Positions 8,029-15,844 of a stretch of DNA of 28,484 nt are shown in pieces; position 1 is the first letter of the stretch; the number at the start of each line of letters is the position of its first letter. The notes beneath the pieces were generated by a model. The model saw only the letters and a program-made list of their open reading frames with translations, had not been told where the DNA came from and did no database searches. The position numbers and the translations under genes were made by a program. The DNA comes from Miniphocaeibacter sp964345925 (GTDB taxonomy: Bacteria > Bacillota > Clostridia > Tissierellales > Peptoniphilaceae): assembly GCA_964345925.1 (NCBI GenBank), contig CAYFSP010000020.1:1-28484 (forward strand), given 5' to 3'.

Positions 8029-8057
8029 TTGCAATAATAGACATTTACGGATAAAAT
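8029..8057 (+). promoter_or_regulatory. Promoter of gltX
   Basis: TTGCAA (8029-8034), a 17-nt spacer and TAAAAT (8052-8057), 37 nt before the start codon. No T-box or other long leader fits in this gap. Confidence 0.55.
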
Positions 8058-8093
8058 ACTACTATATGATTATTTTTTTAAAAGGAGAAATTA

Positions 8094-9569
8094 ATGACAG
8101 ATACGAGATTACGTTTTGCACCAAGTCCAACAGGATACTTGCATATTGGTGGTTTAAGAACTGCTTTATACAATTATCTATACGCTAGACAAAAGGGTGG
8201 AAAATTTTTATTGAGAATAGAGGATACTGACAGAACAAGATTTGTAGAGGGAGCAATAGAAAATCTTTTAAAGGAACTTAAATGGGCAGGAATAACTGTT
8301 GATGAAGGCGTTGTTTTAAACGAAGAGGAAGTTCCGGTAAACAAGGGTGATTGTACTCCATATATTCAGTCTGAAAGAGTTAAAGAGGGAATATATGACA
8401 AATATATAAATCAACTACTTGAAGAGGATAAAGCCTATTACTGTTTCTGTACACAGGATAGACTCGAAAAATTGAGAGAGCAACAAAAAGCTGATGGGAA
8501 AGTTCCAAAATATGATGGACTTTGTAGAGGAATTTCTTTAGAAGACGCTAGAAAAAGAGTTGCAGCTGGAGAAGAGCATGTTGTAAGAATGAAATTACCA
8601 GCAAATTTAGATATTACATTTCATGATGCTATAAAGGGAAATGTAACAATAAATACAAATGATATGGATGATCAGGTTTTAATAAAATCAGATGGTTTTC
8701 CAACATACCATTTTGCAGTTGTAGTAGATGACCACGAAATGGGAATAACACATGTAGTAAGAGGAGACGAATGGTTACCTTCCACTCCTAAGCATATTTA
8801 TCTTTATGATGCATTTGGTTGGGAAAAACCAGAATACGTTCATCTACCTACAGTATTAAATAAATCAGGTAAGAAGCTTTCAAAAAGAAACGATGATGTT
8901 TCAGTAGGCGACTTTAGAGAGATGGGATATTTACCAGAAGGGTTAATAAACTATTTAGCATTAGTAGGATGGTCACCAGAATCAAACGAAGAAATTTTAT
9001 CGATGGATGAATTAATAGAACAGTTTACTTTTGAAAGGGTTTCAAAATCGGGAGGAGTATTCGACAGAGAAAAACTTGATTGGGTGAATGGTCATTATAT
9101 AAGAGCAATGGAACTTCCAAAACTTGCAGAGATGGTAAAGCCATATCTTTTAAAAGCAGAATTTATAAAAGACGATATAAGCCAGGAAAAACTGGAGTTA
9201 ATAACGAAAACATTCCAAGAATCCATTTCAAAATTATCTGATATTGTAGAACAATCAGAATTCCTATTTGCAAATAAAGTTGAAATAGTGGAAGAAGATG
9301 CAAAGGAAATGGCATCAGGAGAACAGATTCCAGCACTTGTAGAAGCATTTAAAAATGAACTATCCGAAATTACAGAAGTAGATGAAGAATTTGCTAAGAC
9401 CATTATGAAGAAAATTCAAAAGGCAACAGGAATTAAGGGTAAAAATTTATTTATGCCTGTAAGAGCAATATTAACAGGAAATGTTCATGGTCCAGAGCTT
9501 GTACATGTAATAGAAATATTAGGCAAGGAAGAAATAATAAAAAGACTTGATAATATCAATATAGCATAA
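8094..9569 (+). CDS. gltX: Glutamyl-tRNA synthetase
   Basis: Class I synthetase charging tRNA-Glu (and possibly tRNA-Gln in bacteria using the amidotransferase route). The HIGH signature is PSPTGYLHIGG at 10-20 and the KMSKS equivalent is KLSKR at 261-265. A cysteine group CFC at 117-119 with C144 lies in the insertion that can carry a zinc site. WLPSTPKHIYLYDAFGW and the HLPTVLNKSGKKLSKR region are typical. At 491 residues it is full length, with the C-terminal anticodon-binding helical domain. The ATG has AAAAGGAG upstream. Unlike proS and cysS in this window, there is no T-box. It is probably co-transcribed with the membrane-anchored gene starting 15 nt after its stop. Confidence 0.97.
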   Translation: MTDTRLRFAPSPTGYLHIGGLRTALYNYLYARQKGGKFLLRIEDTDRTRFVEGAIENLLKELKWAGITVDEGVVLNEEEVPVNKGDCTPYIQSERVKEGIYDKYINQLLEEDKAYYCFCTQDRLEKLREQQKADGKVPKYDGLCRGISLEDARKRVAAGEEHVVRMKLPANLDITFHDAIKGNVTINTNDMDDQVLIKSDGFPTYHFAVVVDDHEMGITHVVRGDEWLPSTPKHIYLYDAFGWEKPEYVHLPTVLNKSGKKLSKRNDDVSVGDFREMGYLPEGLINYLALVGWSPESNEEILSMDELIEQFTFERVSKSGGVFDREKLDWVNGHYIRAMELPKLAEMVKPYLLKAEFIKDDISQEKLELITKTFQESISKLSDIVEQSEFLFANKVEIVEEDAKEMASGEQIPALVEAFKNELSEITEVDEEFAKTIMKKIQKATGIKGKNLFMPVRAILTGNVHGPELVHVIEILGKEEIIKRLDNINIA

Positions 9570-9584
9570 TCTTAGGAGGCACAA

Positions 9585-10100
9585 TTGAAAAAAGGAAAGA
9601 GTATACTAGCCTTTATAATAGTAATATTAGTTGTAGCTGCAGGATTTATAGGATACAAGGTATATGAAATTCATAAGAATACAATGTCCTTAGAAGATGT
9701 TTTAAATCAATATGAGAATATAGACATAAAAAAACATGAGGAAATTGGTAAATATTTATTCATATATACAAAGGAAAACGAAGAAAATAAAATAACAGTA
9801 TATGAACAAAATAAATATTTTGATTATAGATATAAAAAATCTACAGAAACCGTCTCAAAAGAGGATGTAACAAGTATATATTATGGAGATCCCAAAGGAG
9901 AAGGCTATATAGTTTCATTTGGATACAACAGAGATGAAAGACCAATATATGAATTTAAAATAAGAACAGGTGATAAAACCTTTAAAGAAGATGAAATATT
10001 AATTTACTCAGTAAATATGGAAGATGATATAATATTTGAAACAGAGGAGTTACAGGGACCACCAATATTGGATTTGGAAATAGTATATAGAGAAAAGTAA
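9585..10100 (+). CDS. Membrane-anchored protein of unknown function, paralog A (171 aa)
   Basis: A short basic N-terminus (KKGK) and one hydrophobic helix (about 6-27, ILAFIIVILVVAAGFIGY) act as an uncleaved signal anchor; no lipobox cysteine is seen. The outside part is about 145 residues, rich in charged and aromatic residues, with alternating strands (KYLFIYTKE, ITVYEQNKYFDYRY, YIVSFGYNRDERPIYEFKI). The start is TTG at 9585, supported by AGGAGG 6 nt upstream. It is 15 nt downstream of gltX, so likely in the same transcript. The gene that follows (10160-10660) has the same layout and matching segments (YxFI-Y-E, VxV-xxDKxF-xRY, YIVxFG, KPI-xxY), so the two arose by duplication. No family recognised. 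Confidence 0.75.
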   Translation: MKKGKSILAFIIVILVVAAGFIGYKVYEIHKNTMSLEDVLNQYENIDIKKHEEIGKYLFIYTKENEENKITVYEQNKYFDYRYKKSTETVSKEDVTSIYYGDPKGEGYIVSFGYNRDERPIYEFKIRTGDKTFKEDEILIYSVNMEDDIIFETEELQGPPILDLEIVYREK

Positions 10101-10159
10101 TTTTAGGATATTAAGATGAAAAAAGGAAGAATTTTATAATAATTGCTATAATAGTCGTA

Positions 10160-10660
10160 TTGATTATAGGAATAGTTCAGTTATGGGCATATCTTAGTAT
10201 AAGATATAGTACTAGTTATTCCTATGAACATATATATGAAAATGGACCAATACAACAACAGGGATTTGATGAATTAATAAAAGAAGATGGAGACTACGTA
10301 TTTATAGTATATGAAAGTGAAAATCCTGAAGGGTATAATACTGTAGATAAAGTATCCGTTTTCAAAAAAGATAAAATATTTAGAAAAAGATACCAATTTA
10401 AGGGATACTATCTTCCTCAAAATGAATTTTACGAAAATATTCGAAATGAAAGTATTTCTATGATAAATTTTTCAGATGATGATACTGCATATATAGTAGT
10501 ATTTGGAATAAGTATAAAAGAAAAACCTATAGAAAGTTATACTGTTGAAATTAATGGTGAAGAAATAAAAAAGGTACCTGATGGTAAATTAATATTGGAT
10601 ATTTATAAAACAGATTGGGTTTCATCAGCAATAAAAGAAATAAAATTTAAAGATAATTAG
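10160..10660 (+). CDS. Membrane-anchored protein of unknown function, paralog B, start frameshifted
   Basis: Same layout as the gene before it: hydrophobic segment, then about 145 outside residues with YVFIVYESE, VSVFKKDKIFRKRY and YIVVFGISIKEKPIESY. The open frame can begin only at a TTG (10160), inside the hydrophobic helix and without a ribosome site. A far better start is ATG 10116, with AGGAT upstream and the paralog's opening (MKKGR versus MKKGK), but its frame stops after seven codons. One extra T in the run at 10132-10135 joins the two frames and gives MKKGRIFIIIIAIIVVL, a proper signal anchor of about 181 residues in total. I therefore regard it as the same gene broken by a one-base loss at its 5' end, or a sequencing error. 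A Cys T-box follows. Confidence 0.65.
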   Translation: MIIGIVQLWAYLSIRYSTSYSYEHIYENGPIQQQGFDELIKEDGDYVFIVYESENPEGYNTVDKVSVFKKDKIFRKRYQFKGYYLPQNEFYENIRNESISMINFSDDDTAYIVVFGISIKEKPIESYTVEINGEEIKKVPDGKLILDIYKTDWVSSAIKEIKFKDN

Positions 10661-10679
10661 AAAGAAGCTTATTAATATA

Positions 10680-10850
10680 TTTAGAGAGGAATTACTTGGT
10701 GAAAAATTCTTATAGAAATAAGTATATGCGTCTAATTTTATGATCTAATAAATCACGGTAGAACCGTTAAAACTATTAAGTGGATATACGTATCAATTAG
10801 AGTGGAACCACGGATTTTAATTCGTCTCTTGCATTAGCAAGGGGCGAATT
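10680..10850 (+). promoter_or_regulatory. T-box riboswitch, cysteine specific, upstream of cysS
   Basis: The T-box core is AGAGTGGAACCACGG (10799-10813), which contains TGGAACC with the tRNA-acceptor-pairing bulge. In Stem I TATATGCGTC (10723-10732) presents TGC (10727-10729), a cysteine codon that agrees with cysS. The downstream hairpin has a 14-bp stem (AATTCGTCTCTTGC at 10819-10832 with GCAAGGGGCGAATT at 10837-10850). It is followed by GTCATTT and not a proper T run. Boundaries approximate; the start of the leader is not defined by a clear promoter. Confidence 0.87.
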
Positions 10851-10871
10851 GTCATTTAAGGAGGAAAATAA

Positions 10872-12278
10872 TTGAAAATATATAATACATTAACAAGACA
10901 AAAAGAAGAATTTGTACCAATAAAAGAAAATGAAGTAGGCATATATGTTTGTGGACCTACTGTTTATAATTTTATACATGTTGGAAATGCTAGACCAATG
11001 GTGGTTTTTGATACACTCCGAAGATATTTTCTATATAAGGGATATGAAGTAAAATACGTAAGTAACTTCACGGATATAGACGATAAAATAATAAACAAGG
11101 CAAAGGATGAAGGAGTAGAATTCACAGAAATTACTAAAAAATATATAAATGCATATTTAGAAAATTCTAAGGAGTTAAATTTTTTAGAGGATAATACAAT
11201 ACATCCTAGGGCTACAGAATATATAAATCCTATGATAGATTTTGTTAAAGGATTAGAGGACAAAGGAGCAGCCTATAACGTAGATGGTGATGTTTACTTC
11301 AATATAGACAGTGCAAAAGATTATGGGAAACTTTCTAAAAAGAATATAGATGAACTACAAGCAGGAGCAAGAATTTCCGTAACAGAGGAAAAGAAAAATC
11401 CTATGGATTTTGCTTTATGGAAGAAGAGAAAAGAGGAATCGGAACCAGCTTGGGATTCTCCATGGGGAATGGGAAGACCAGGATGGCATTTAGAATGTTC
11501 AGTAATGGCTTCGTCAATACTAGGAGATACAATTGATATTCATGCAGGAGGAGAAGATTTACAATTTCCACATCATGAAAATGAAATAGCACAATCAGAA
11601 ACGCTACATGATGAAAAATTTGCAAACTACTGGATGCACAATTCAATGATTACAGTGGATAACGAAAAAATGAGTAAATCAAAAGGAAACTTCTTCCTAT
11701 TAAACGATATAAAAAAATCCTTCGATTTAGAAATAGTAAGATTTTGGTTGTTATCAGTTCATTATAGAAAGCAGATAAACTTTAGTGAAGAAGTAATGGA
11801 ACAGACTAAAAATGGTTTAGAAAGACTTTATAATGGAAAAAGAAATTTAGAAAGATTATTAAAATCATCAGAAGGTTCATTAACAGAAGAAGAACAAGGT
11901 AAAGTAGCAAAAATAAATGAAATAATAAAAGATTTTGAAATGGCTATGGATGATGATTTAAACACAGCAGATGGAATATCAGCAATATATGAAATAGTAA
12001 AATTCTCAAACAGCAATATAGATGAAAAATCTTCCAAGGAATTGGTGGAATATGCTTATAATTCATTGATGAAATTGGCAAATGTAATAGGAATACTATA
12101 TAAAGAAGAAAAAGAAGAATCATTAGATGAAAAGGTGGAAAAATTAATTCAAGATAGACAAGATGCAAGAAAGAATAAGGACTTCCAAAGAGCTGATGAA
12201 ATAAGAGATGAATTAAAAGCAATGGGAATTACTCTAAAAGATACTCGTGAAGGCGTTCAGTGGAGTATAGATAAGTAA
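10872..12278 (+). CDS. cysS: Cysteinyl-tRNA synthetase
   Basis: Class I synthetase that charges tRNA-Cys. Zinc-site residues line up with the E. coli enzyme: C27, C209, H234 and E238. The HIGH equivalent is HVGN (36-39) in CGPTVYNFIHVGNARP, and KMSKS is at 266-270 in NEKMSKSKGNFF. At 468 residues it is full length, with the C-terminal anticodon-binding helices (QDRQDARKNKDFQRADEIRDEL). The start is TTG at 10872, chosen because AAGGAGG lies 7 nt upstream and the protein then begins MKIYNTLTRQKE as in the family. It lies directly behind a Cys T-box, so it should respond to uncharged tRNA-Cys. The genes gltX, two unknown proteins and cysS run in the same direction. Confidence 0.97.
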   Translation: MKIYNTLTRQKEEFVPIKENEVGIYVCGPTVYNFIHVGNARPMVVFDTLRRYFLYKGYEVKYVSNFTDIDDKIINKAKDEGVEFTEITKKYINAYLENSKELNFLEDNTIHPRATEYINPMIDFVKGLEDKGAAYNVDGDVYFNIDSAKDYGKLSKKNIDELQAGARISVTEEKKNPMDFALWKKRKEESEPAWDSPWGMGRPGWHLECSVMASSILGDTIDIHAGGEDLQFPHHENEIAQSETLHDEKFANYWMHNSMITVDNEKMSKSKGNFFLLNDIKKSFDLEIVRFWLLSVHYRKQINFSEEVMEQTKNGLERLYNGKRNLERLLKSSEGSLTEEEQGKVAKINEIIKDFEMAMDDDLNTADGISAIYEIVKFSNSNIDEKSSKELVEYAYNSLMKLANVIGILYKEEKEESLDEKVEKLIQDRQDARKNKDFQRADEIRDELKAMGITLKDTREGVQWSIDK

Positions 12279-12345
12279 GCATGATATTGTTATAGTAAGT
12301 ACGATATATGGGTATAAAGGAGTAAGAGACAAACAGAAGGTTTGT

Positions 12346-12474
12346 ATGGATGTTTTTTTACCTAATTTATTATTTACTATAAGCCAAGTAGCTATAATTG
12401 CTTTTGGAATTTTAAGAACAGTTGCATTAATAATAGTTATTCTATGTGGAATAAAGTATTTAAAAAGTAACTAA
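12346..12474 (+). CDS. Small single-helix membrane protein (42 aa)
   Basis: A 42-residue reading frame encoding one long hydrophobic helix (LPNLLFTISQVAIIAFG continuing to IVILCGIKYL) with a basic end (KYLKSN). AGAAGG lies 5 nt before the ATG. A small hairpin (ACAAAC 12329-12334 with GTTTGT 12340-12345) encloses part of that site. It is followed after about 20 nt by a strong terminator. Function unknown; size and topology fit the many small membrane proteins of Firmicutes. Its reality rests on ribosome site, hydrophobicity and terminator position. Confidence 0.55.
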   Translation: MDVFLPNLLFTISQVAIIAFGILRTVALIIVILCGIKYLKSN

Positions 12475-12494
12475 TTTAGATTATTAAGTTTATA

Positions 12495-12523
12495 AAAAGA
12501 CCATTGTTCAAGTGGTCTTTTTT
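12495..12523 (+). terminator. Terminator after the cysS region
   Basis: AAAAGACCA pairs with TGGTCTTTT across a 9-nt loop, followed by more T. It ends the cysS/small-protein transcript. Confidence 0.8.
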
Positions 12524-12777
12524 ACTGTGGTATAATATATAAAACTTAAGTAGTATATAATGGTTAATATTTAAAATAGGAAAATTTACTACATGATTTA
12601 ATTTCTTAAAGAAAATCTTGGTAATATAAGTATTTTCGCCAAATGATAGATTTTTTATAAAATTTAAGTTTTAAGAGTTGACTAAGAAATAAGGATACCT
12701 TCAAATAATAATTAATAAATTTGGGTATTAAAATTAAATATAGAGCAAAATGAATTAGATATTTAATAGGAGAAAAA
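12524..12777 (+). other. Non-coding gap before thyA with promoter-like sites
   Basis: About 250 nt with no convincing gene on either strand. It holds TGGTATAAT at 12528-12536 (an extended -10) and the better thyA promoter listed separately at 12678-12706. An antisense reading frame crosses it but has no support. Confidence 0.5.
12678..12706 (+). promoter_or_regulatory. Likely thyA promoter
   Basis: TTGACT (12678-12683), a 17-nt spacer and TCAAAT (12701-12706). This is about 72 nt upstream of the thyA start. The -35 is strong and the -10 moderate. Confidence 0.5.
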
Positions 12778-13608
12778 ATGAGTATAGCAGATAAAATATT
12801 TGTAGAAATGTGTGAAGATATAATTGAAAATGGATATTCTTCTGAAGGACAGAAGGTAAGGCCTGTTTGGGAAGATGGAACTTCAGCACATACGATTAAA
12901 AAATTTGGTGTTGTTAATAGATACGATCTTTCTAAGGAGTTTCCAGCATTGACTTTAAGAAGAACTGCCATAAAGTCAGCTATTGATGAAATTCTTTGGA
13001 TATGGCAAAAGAAATCCAACAGGGTTGCAGAACTTAACAGTAGGATTTGGGATAGTTGGACTGATGAAAATGGAACTATAGGAAAGGCTTATGGATACCA
13101 ACTAGGCGTTAAACATAAATATGCTGAAGGTGAATTTGACCAAGTGGACAGGGTTTTATTTGATCTTAAAAACAATCCTTATAGCCGTAGAATTATGACA
13201 AATATTTATACTTTTGAAGACTTACATGAAATGGAACTTTATCCTTGTGCTTATTCTATGACTTTTAATGTTACAGGAAATAAATTAAATGGTATATTAA
13301 ACCAACGTTCTCAGGATATTTTAGCAGCAAATAATTGGAATGTTGTTCAATATGCAGTACTTCTTCATATGTTTGCACAGGTATCCGGCTTAGAAGTAGG
13401 GGAGTTTGTTCATGTTATAGCAGATGCTCATATTTATGACAGACATATTCCTTTAATTAAGGAATTAATAGAAAGACCACAGTATGATGCACCTGTTTTT
13501 AAAATAAATAAGGATATAAAAAACTTTTACGATTTTACAGTAGATGATTTTGAACTTGTAGATTATAAATATGGTCCACAGATAAAAAATATTCCTGTAG
13601 CAATATAG
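12778..13608 (+). CDS. thyA: Thymidylate synthase ThyA
   Basis: Converts dUMP to dTMP with methylenetetrahydrofolate as methyl donor and reductant, yielding dihydrofolate. The catalytic cysteine is C157 in ELYPCAYSMTF. The phosphate-binding arginine lies in QRSQDILAANNWNVVQYA (176-193), and the DAHIYDRH segment (216-223) has the nucleotide-contacting H and Y. The protein ends NIPVAI, the expected functional C-terminus. At 276 residues with PCAYSMTFNV and LAANNW, it resembles the Bacillus ThyA/phi3T form more than the E. coli one. The ATG has AGGAG about 6 nt upstream. The two dihydrofolate reductase genes 1 and 2.2 kb downstream would recycle its dihydrofolate. Confidence 0.96.
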   Translation: MSIADKIFVEMCEDIIENGYSSEGQKVRPVWEDGTSAHTIKKFGVVNRYDLSKEFPALTLRRTAIKSAIDEILWIWQKKSNRVAELNSRIWDSWTDENGTIGKAYGYQLGVKHKYAEGEFDQVDRVLFDLKNNPYSRRIMTNIYTFEDLHEMELYPCAYSMTFNVTGNKLNGILNQRSQDILAANNWNVVQYAVLLHMFAQVSGLEVGEFVHVIADAHIYDRHIPLIKELIERPQYDAPVFKINKDIKNFYDFTVDDFELVDYKYGPQIKNIPVAI

Positions 13609-13672
13609 GATATATTCTTATATAGTTTTTAATTTTTCATGTATATATTACAGAAATTTAGGGGGAATTAAT

Positions 13673-14140
13673 ATGATAGTTGTTAGTAGATATGATGATG
13701 ACCTAGAACAAGAATATAGAAATTTAAAAGATAATTATAAAAAAATTGTTGAATTCTTAGAAAAGAATACTAAATATATAGAAATTGTTAATTTTAAATT
13801 TGAAGGTAGAGAAAGTGAATTTGATACAAGGTTTTATAATATAATTCATAAAGACATTATAGAAAAATCTGCTGTTACAAAATGGGTAGGTACTTCAGAC
13901 GGGCCTGTTGATTCAAATATGCTTAAAGTAAAAGCAAACGAGGAACTCTTTAATTTTATGAAGGAGCAAAAATTTTTCTTTAGAGCGAAAAAAGGCGGAT
14001 TCTTATTTGATAATTTACTTAGTCAAGCAGATATAGCTTTTTATAATGAAGATAATATTTGCTTACTTTATACTACTACGGAAGAAGCAATAGTAGGTAT
14101 TTATAATGAGGAGTTAGAAAATATTGCTAAGGGTAATTAA
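13673..14140 (+). CDS. Hypothetical soluble protein (155 aa)
   Basis: No family recognised. It is a mixed alpha/beta cytoplasmic-type protein with no signal peptide or membrane helix. A helical N-terminus (DDDLEQEYRNLKDNYKKIVEFLEKN) is followed by strands. Notable is WVGTSDGPVDSNMLKVKANEEL near residue 80-100 and a C-terminal YNEDNICLLYTTTEEAIVGIYNEE that could form a beta pair. It has a strong GGGGGA ribosome site before the ATG, sits 65 nt after thyA in the same direction and ends at a strong terminator. Probably co-transcribed with thyA, but with no functional clue beyond that. Confidence 0.75.
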   Translation: MIVVSRYDDDLEQEYRNLKDNYKKIVEFLEKNTKYIEIVNFKFEGRESEFDTRFYNIIHKDIIEKSAVTKWVGTSDGPVDSNMLKVKANEELFNFMKEQKFFFRAKKGGFLFDNLLSQADIAFYNEDNICLLYTTTEEAIVGIYNEELENIAKGN

Positions 14141-14165
14141 GACTGGTTAAACCAGTCTTTTTTTA
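14139..14165 (+). terminator. Terminator after the thyA transcript
   Basis: GACTGG-TTAAA-CCAGTC with flanking A and a long T run. It overlaps the stop codon of the hypothetical gene at 13673-14140. Confidence 0.88.
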
Positions 14166-14179
14166 TTTTAAAATAAAAA

Positions 14180-14434
14180 CTATTTATTATCGTTATAAAA
14201 ATCCTTAAGCCATTTTCTATCATCTTTTGATAAATCTTTTTTACTTATATTTTGAATGGCTCCTTCTAATGATAGCAATCTATTGAAACAAGCAGAAGAA
14301 TCTATTTTTTGAATTTTAAGCCAAGCTTTTAAACTACCAGTATTTTTCAAATCTTCTATAGTATTTATCCCGACTAAATTCAATTGTCTCTTTATTTCTT
14401 TTCCAATATTTGGTAAATCGATAAGATCGTTCAT
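14180..14434 (-). CDS. TfoX C-terminal-domain-like helix-hairpin-helix protein (84 aa)
   Basis: A stand-alone small protein with the pattern of the TfoX/Sxy C-terminal domain (PF04994): LPNIGKEIKRQLNLVGINTIEDLKNTG (7-33), an HhH-like L-x-N-I-G ... L-x-x-V-G-I-x-T, then helices through LLSLEGAIQNI. TfoX proteins are linked to competence in proteobacteria, but the isolated C-terminal domain is widespread in Firmicutes with no known role. DNA or protein binding is a guess. The ATG has a perfect AGGAGG 6 nt upstream. It is transcribed opposite to its neighbours, divergent from the first dihydrofolate reductase, and ends close to the bidirectionally usable hairpin at 14139-14165. Confidence 0.78.
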   Translation of the reverse strand: MNDLIDLPNIGKEIKRQLNLVGINTIEDLKNTGSLKAWLKIQKIDSSACFNRLLSLEGAIQNISKKDLSKDDRKWLKDFYNDNK

Positions 14435-14473
14435 AATTCCTCCTTATAATATTAAGTTATTTTATTGTTTATT

Positions 14474-14502
14474 ATTTTACTATAATAATATTTATATGTA
14501 AA
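14474..14502 (-). promoter_or_regulatory. Promoter of the TfoX_C-like gene
   Basis: On the minus strand TTTACA (14497-14502), a 17-nt spacer and TAAAAT (14474-14479), 40 nt ahead of the start codon. Confidence 0.5.
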
Positions 14503-14567
14503 TTTCATATTTTTTCCTTTATCTAGTAAAATATGATTAATAGATTAGTAAAATATTTGGAGGGTAT

Positions 14568-15068
14568 ATGAAAGCGATTGTTGCAGTTGATGAAAACTGG
14601 GGTATTGGTAAGGATAATGATTTATTGATTTCCATTCCAGAGGATATGAAACATTTTGTAAAACATACTAAGAATAAAGTTGTTGTTATGGGAAGAAATA
14701 CTCTCGATTCATTTCCGGGAGGAAATCCATTAAAGGGAAGAACAAATATTGTTATAAGTAGAAAAAGAAGTATAGATAAGGATGTAATTTTAGTTTCCTC
14801 TATTGAAAAAGCATTGGAGGAAATAAAGAAATATAATGAAGATGATGTTTTAATTATTGGAGGAGCTTCCATATATGAACAGTTTTTAGATTACTGCTCA
14901 GAATGTATTGTTACAAAAATATATAAATCCTTTGATGCAGATGTTTTCTATCCTAATATAGATAAGATGAATAATTGGAAATTAGTAGAGGAATCAGAAA
15001 ATATGAATTTTCAAGGAATAGATTATAGATACTTAATCTATAAAAATAATGATGTGAAGAAATACTAG
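14568..15068 (+). CDS. folA: Dihydrofolate reductase, copy 1
   Basis: Reduces dihydrofolate to tetrahydrofolate with NADPH. Landmarks are IVAVDENWGIGKDNDLL (4-20), the active-site acid D26 in IPEDMKHF, the cofactor-binding MGRNTLDSFPGG (41-52), the folate-binding R in LKGRTNIV, and IIGGASIYEQFL with the Gly-Gly and Tyr of the active site. The Trp found in many bacterial enzymes at E. coli position 22 is replaced by Leu, as I recall being common in Clostridia-type enzymes. At 166 residues it is normal length. TTGGAGGG precedes the ATG. A small GNAT gene follows after 9 nt, so they form an operon. A second, clearly related DHFR lies 780 nt downstream. Confidence 0.93.
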   Translation: MKAIVAVDENWGIGKDNDLLISIPEDMKHFVKHTKNKVVVMGRNTLDSFPGGNPLKGRTNIVISRKRSIDKDVILVSSIEKALEEIKKYNEDDVLIIGGASIYEQFLDYCSECIVTKIYKSFDADVFYPNIDKMNNWKLVEESENMNFQGIDYRYLIYKNNDVKKY

Positions 15069-15077
15069 GAGATTAAT

Positions 15078-15344
15078 ATGGAAATAAAAAATAATGGTGA
15101 AATGTTTTATATAGGTGATGAAATAAATCCAGATGCAAAATTAATTTATTCAGTAGTTGATAATATTATGAAAATAAATGGTACAGTTGTAAAAACGAAA
15201 TTACAAGGTCAGGGTATTGCAGGTAAAATTACAAAATACGCCCTTGATTATGCAAGGGAAAAGAATTATAAGGTACAGCCAATTTGCTTCTACACGGTTA
15301 AATATATGGAAAAACACAAGGAGTATAATGACTTACAAATATAG
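15078..15344 (+). CDS. Small GNAT-like N-acetyltransferase-domain protein (NATD1/YjdJ type)
   Basis: An 88-residue mini-acetyltransferase of the Acetyltransf_CG type (PF14542): an N-terminal beta meander (FYIGDEINPDAKLIYSVVDN), then TVVKTKLQGQGIAGKITKYALDYAREKNYKVQPICFYTVKYM. The QGQGIAGK segment is the acetyl-CoA-binding R/Q-x-x-G-x-G/A loop and the P-x-C end (PICFYTV) is diagnostic for the family, where the Cys is a proposed catalytic residue. Length is normal for the family. Substrate unknown. It begins 9 nt after the first DHFR with AGGAG upstream. Confidence 0.82.
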   Translation: MEIKNNGEMFYIGDEINPDAKLIYSVVDNIMKINGTVVKTKLQGQGIAGKITKYALDYAREKNYKVQPICFYTVKYMEKHKEYNDLQI

Positions 15345-15459
15345 GAAAATTATATTTTAATACCATTTTAACTTTGTTGTAAGAATAATATTTAAAAGAT
15401 AAGGGTATATAAAAATACCGACAATAATTTTATTGTAAAAATTTATATTAGGAGTAAAC

Positions 15460-15810
15460 ATGACAAAACCAAAAATTTTTTCCATGTCCTTTAGTAGTAT
15501 TTATCCTCTTTATATAGCTAAGGTGGAGAAAAAAGGAAGGACTAAGGAAGAGGTAGATGAGATTATATACTGGCTTACAGGATATAATGAAGAAGGACTT
15601 AGAAAACAGATTGAAAAAGAAGTTGATTTAGAGACTTTTTTTGAAGAAGCACCTTGTATAAATGAAAATGTTTCACTTATTAAAGGGGTAATATGTGGAT
15701 ATAGAGTAGAGGATATACAAGATGAATTAATGCAAAAAATTAGATATTTAGATAAATTAATTGATGAACTAGCTAAGGGAAAATCCATGGAGAAAATATT
15801 AAGAAAGTAA
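15460..15810 (+). CDS. DUF2200 family protein (116 aa)
   Basis: The whole length matches the DUF2200 pattern: KIFSMSFSSIYPLYIAKVEKKGRTKEEVDE (5-34), then IIYWLTGYNEEGL, ETFFEEAP, LIKGVICGYRVEDIQDELMQKIRYLDKLIDELAKGK. The family is conserved in many bacteria and has no established function. The compact alpha-helical form and lack of catalytic-looking residues offer little. The ATG has TAGGAG upstream and the second DHFR gene starts 34 nt after its stop, so the two are probably co-transcribed. Confidence 0.88.
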   Translation: MTKPKIFSMSFSSIYPLYIAKVEKKGRTKEEVDEIIYWLTGYNEEGLRKQIEKEVDLETFFEEAPCINENVSLIKGVICGYRVEDIQDELMQKIRYLDKLIDELAKGKSMEKILRK

Positions 15811-15844
15811 ATAACACAAATTCAATTAAAACTTGGAGGATATT

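Noticed and set aside
12606..13019. Minus-strand 137-residue frame over the thyA promoter and 5' end
   Set aside because: Antisense shadow of thyA with a stop-free but compositionally implausible sequence and no ribosome site.
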